This document shows, one piece after another, positions 63,870-64,000 of a DNA stretch of 64,000 nt; the stretch's first letter is position 1; every line of letters begins with the position of its first letter. The DNA is taken from NCBI RefSeq assembly GCF_000416235.1, contig NZ_ATLO01000010.1, positions 1 through 64,000 of the forward strand, given 5' to 3'. This DNA is from Pseudomonas sp. CFII64 (GTDB taxonomy: Bacteria > Pseudomonadota > Gammaproteobacteria > Pseudomonadales > Pseudomonadaceae). The notes beneath the pieces were generated by a model. The model did not search any database. It was not told where the DNA came from and was given only the letters and a program-made list of their open reading frames with translations. The translations under genes and the position numbers were made by a program.

Positions 63870-64000
63870 GTGACTTACCTGGCCCAGATGCGCCAACTGA
63901 TCGAACACAGTTTCGAGCCCATGGCGTGCGACTGCACTGTCAGCCCGGACGGCTCACTGATGGTGCGCATCTATGATCGCGACAGTGGTCGGGTCGATCT
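63870..64000 (+). CDS. DUF1652-like protein, partial (runs off the window)
   Basis: A GTG-initiated frame reads MTYLAQMRQLIEHSFEPMAC, then SPDGSLMVRIYDRDSGRVD, and is cut at the window edge. The pattern resembles the small DUF1652 proteins common in Pseudomonas, whose function is unknown. A 12-codon frame from ATG 63835 ends with TGA overlapping this GTG, so translation may be coupled; the in-frame ATG at 63888 is another possible start. Confidence 0.6.
   Translation, partial: MTYLAQMRQLIEHSFEPMACDCTVSPDGSLMVRIYDRDSGRVD

Overview
The window looks like Pseudomonas chromosome, probably the fluorescens/syringae side of the genus. The signs are high G+C coding sequence, Pseudomonas-type REP palindromes (built around GTAGGAGCGG, GTAGGACCGG or GGAGCGAGGCTTGC cores) in most long gaps, and a complete protocatechuate branch (pobA, pobR, pcaQ, pcaHG, pcaK, pcaB, pcaD, pcaC). 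Nearly every gene serves uptake and breakdown of small organic molecules. No phage, integrase, CRISPR, rRNA or tRNA was seen.

Layout. (1) 386-6505: one tight operon of an isopenicillin-N-synthase-type Fe(II) oxygenase, a VOC protein and a BMP/nucleoside-type ABC importer. (2) 6736-14580: a C45 acyltransferase/peptidase, a complete Dpp-type oligopeptide ABC importer, then a GntR/FCD repressor divergent from an alpha/beta hydrolase. (3) 14846-25939: a polar amino-acid ABC importer whose operon contains an argininosuccinate-lyase/EDDS-lyase-like enzyme. It is followed by a diverged DctA-type symporter with its own LysR, then a two-gene unit of an OprD porin and a second lyase of the same family that carries a signal peptide. 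(4) 26098-29234: tartrate dehydrogenase, a 2-hydroxyacid reductase and a LysR regulator. (5) 29607-46831: a GABA/polyamine-type region with two paralogous binding proteins, a GMC oxidoreductase, aldehyde dehydrogenase, DAO-type amine oxidase, bicupin, Lrp regulator, GabT, GabD and a Pot-type ABC importer, plus two HAD proteins of which one has lost its catalytic residues. (6) 47136-47825: a RibD/DHFR-like reductase. (7) 48102-56815: the 4-hydroxybenzoate/protocatechuate genes. (8) 57158-64000: a GAF-PAS-GGDEF-EAL protein, an ArsB/SLC13-type transporter, an MFS transporter, a PAS-PAS-PAS-LuxR regulator and the start of a DUF1652-like gene.

Most interesting candidate. Region 3 reads as a possible envelope-spanning route for N-substituted aspartates (argininosuccinate-like, EDDS-like or aspergillomarasmine-like compounds): OprD porin, exported lyase, diverged C4-dicarboxylate symporter, and an ABC importer delivering intact substrate to a cytoplasmic lyase. 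The exported lyase has Asn where the family has its active-site His, so it may be a different enzyme or a binding protein. The genes and residues are seen in the sequence; the substrate and the joint function are inference.

Non-coding points of note are a 140-bp MITE-like element inserted in a REP with a 4-bp target duplication, a 107-bp direct repeat, a leader (motif, Shine-Dalgarno and start codon) shared by two units of the Pot-type locus, and a PcaQ operator overlapping the pcaQ stop codon.
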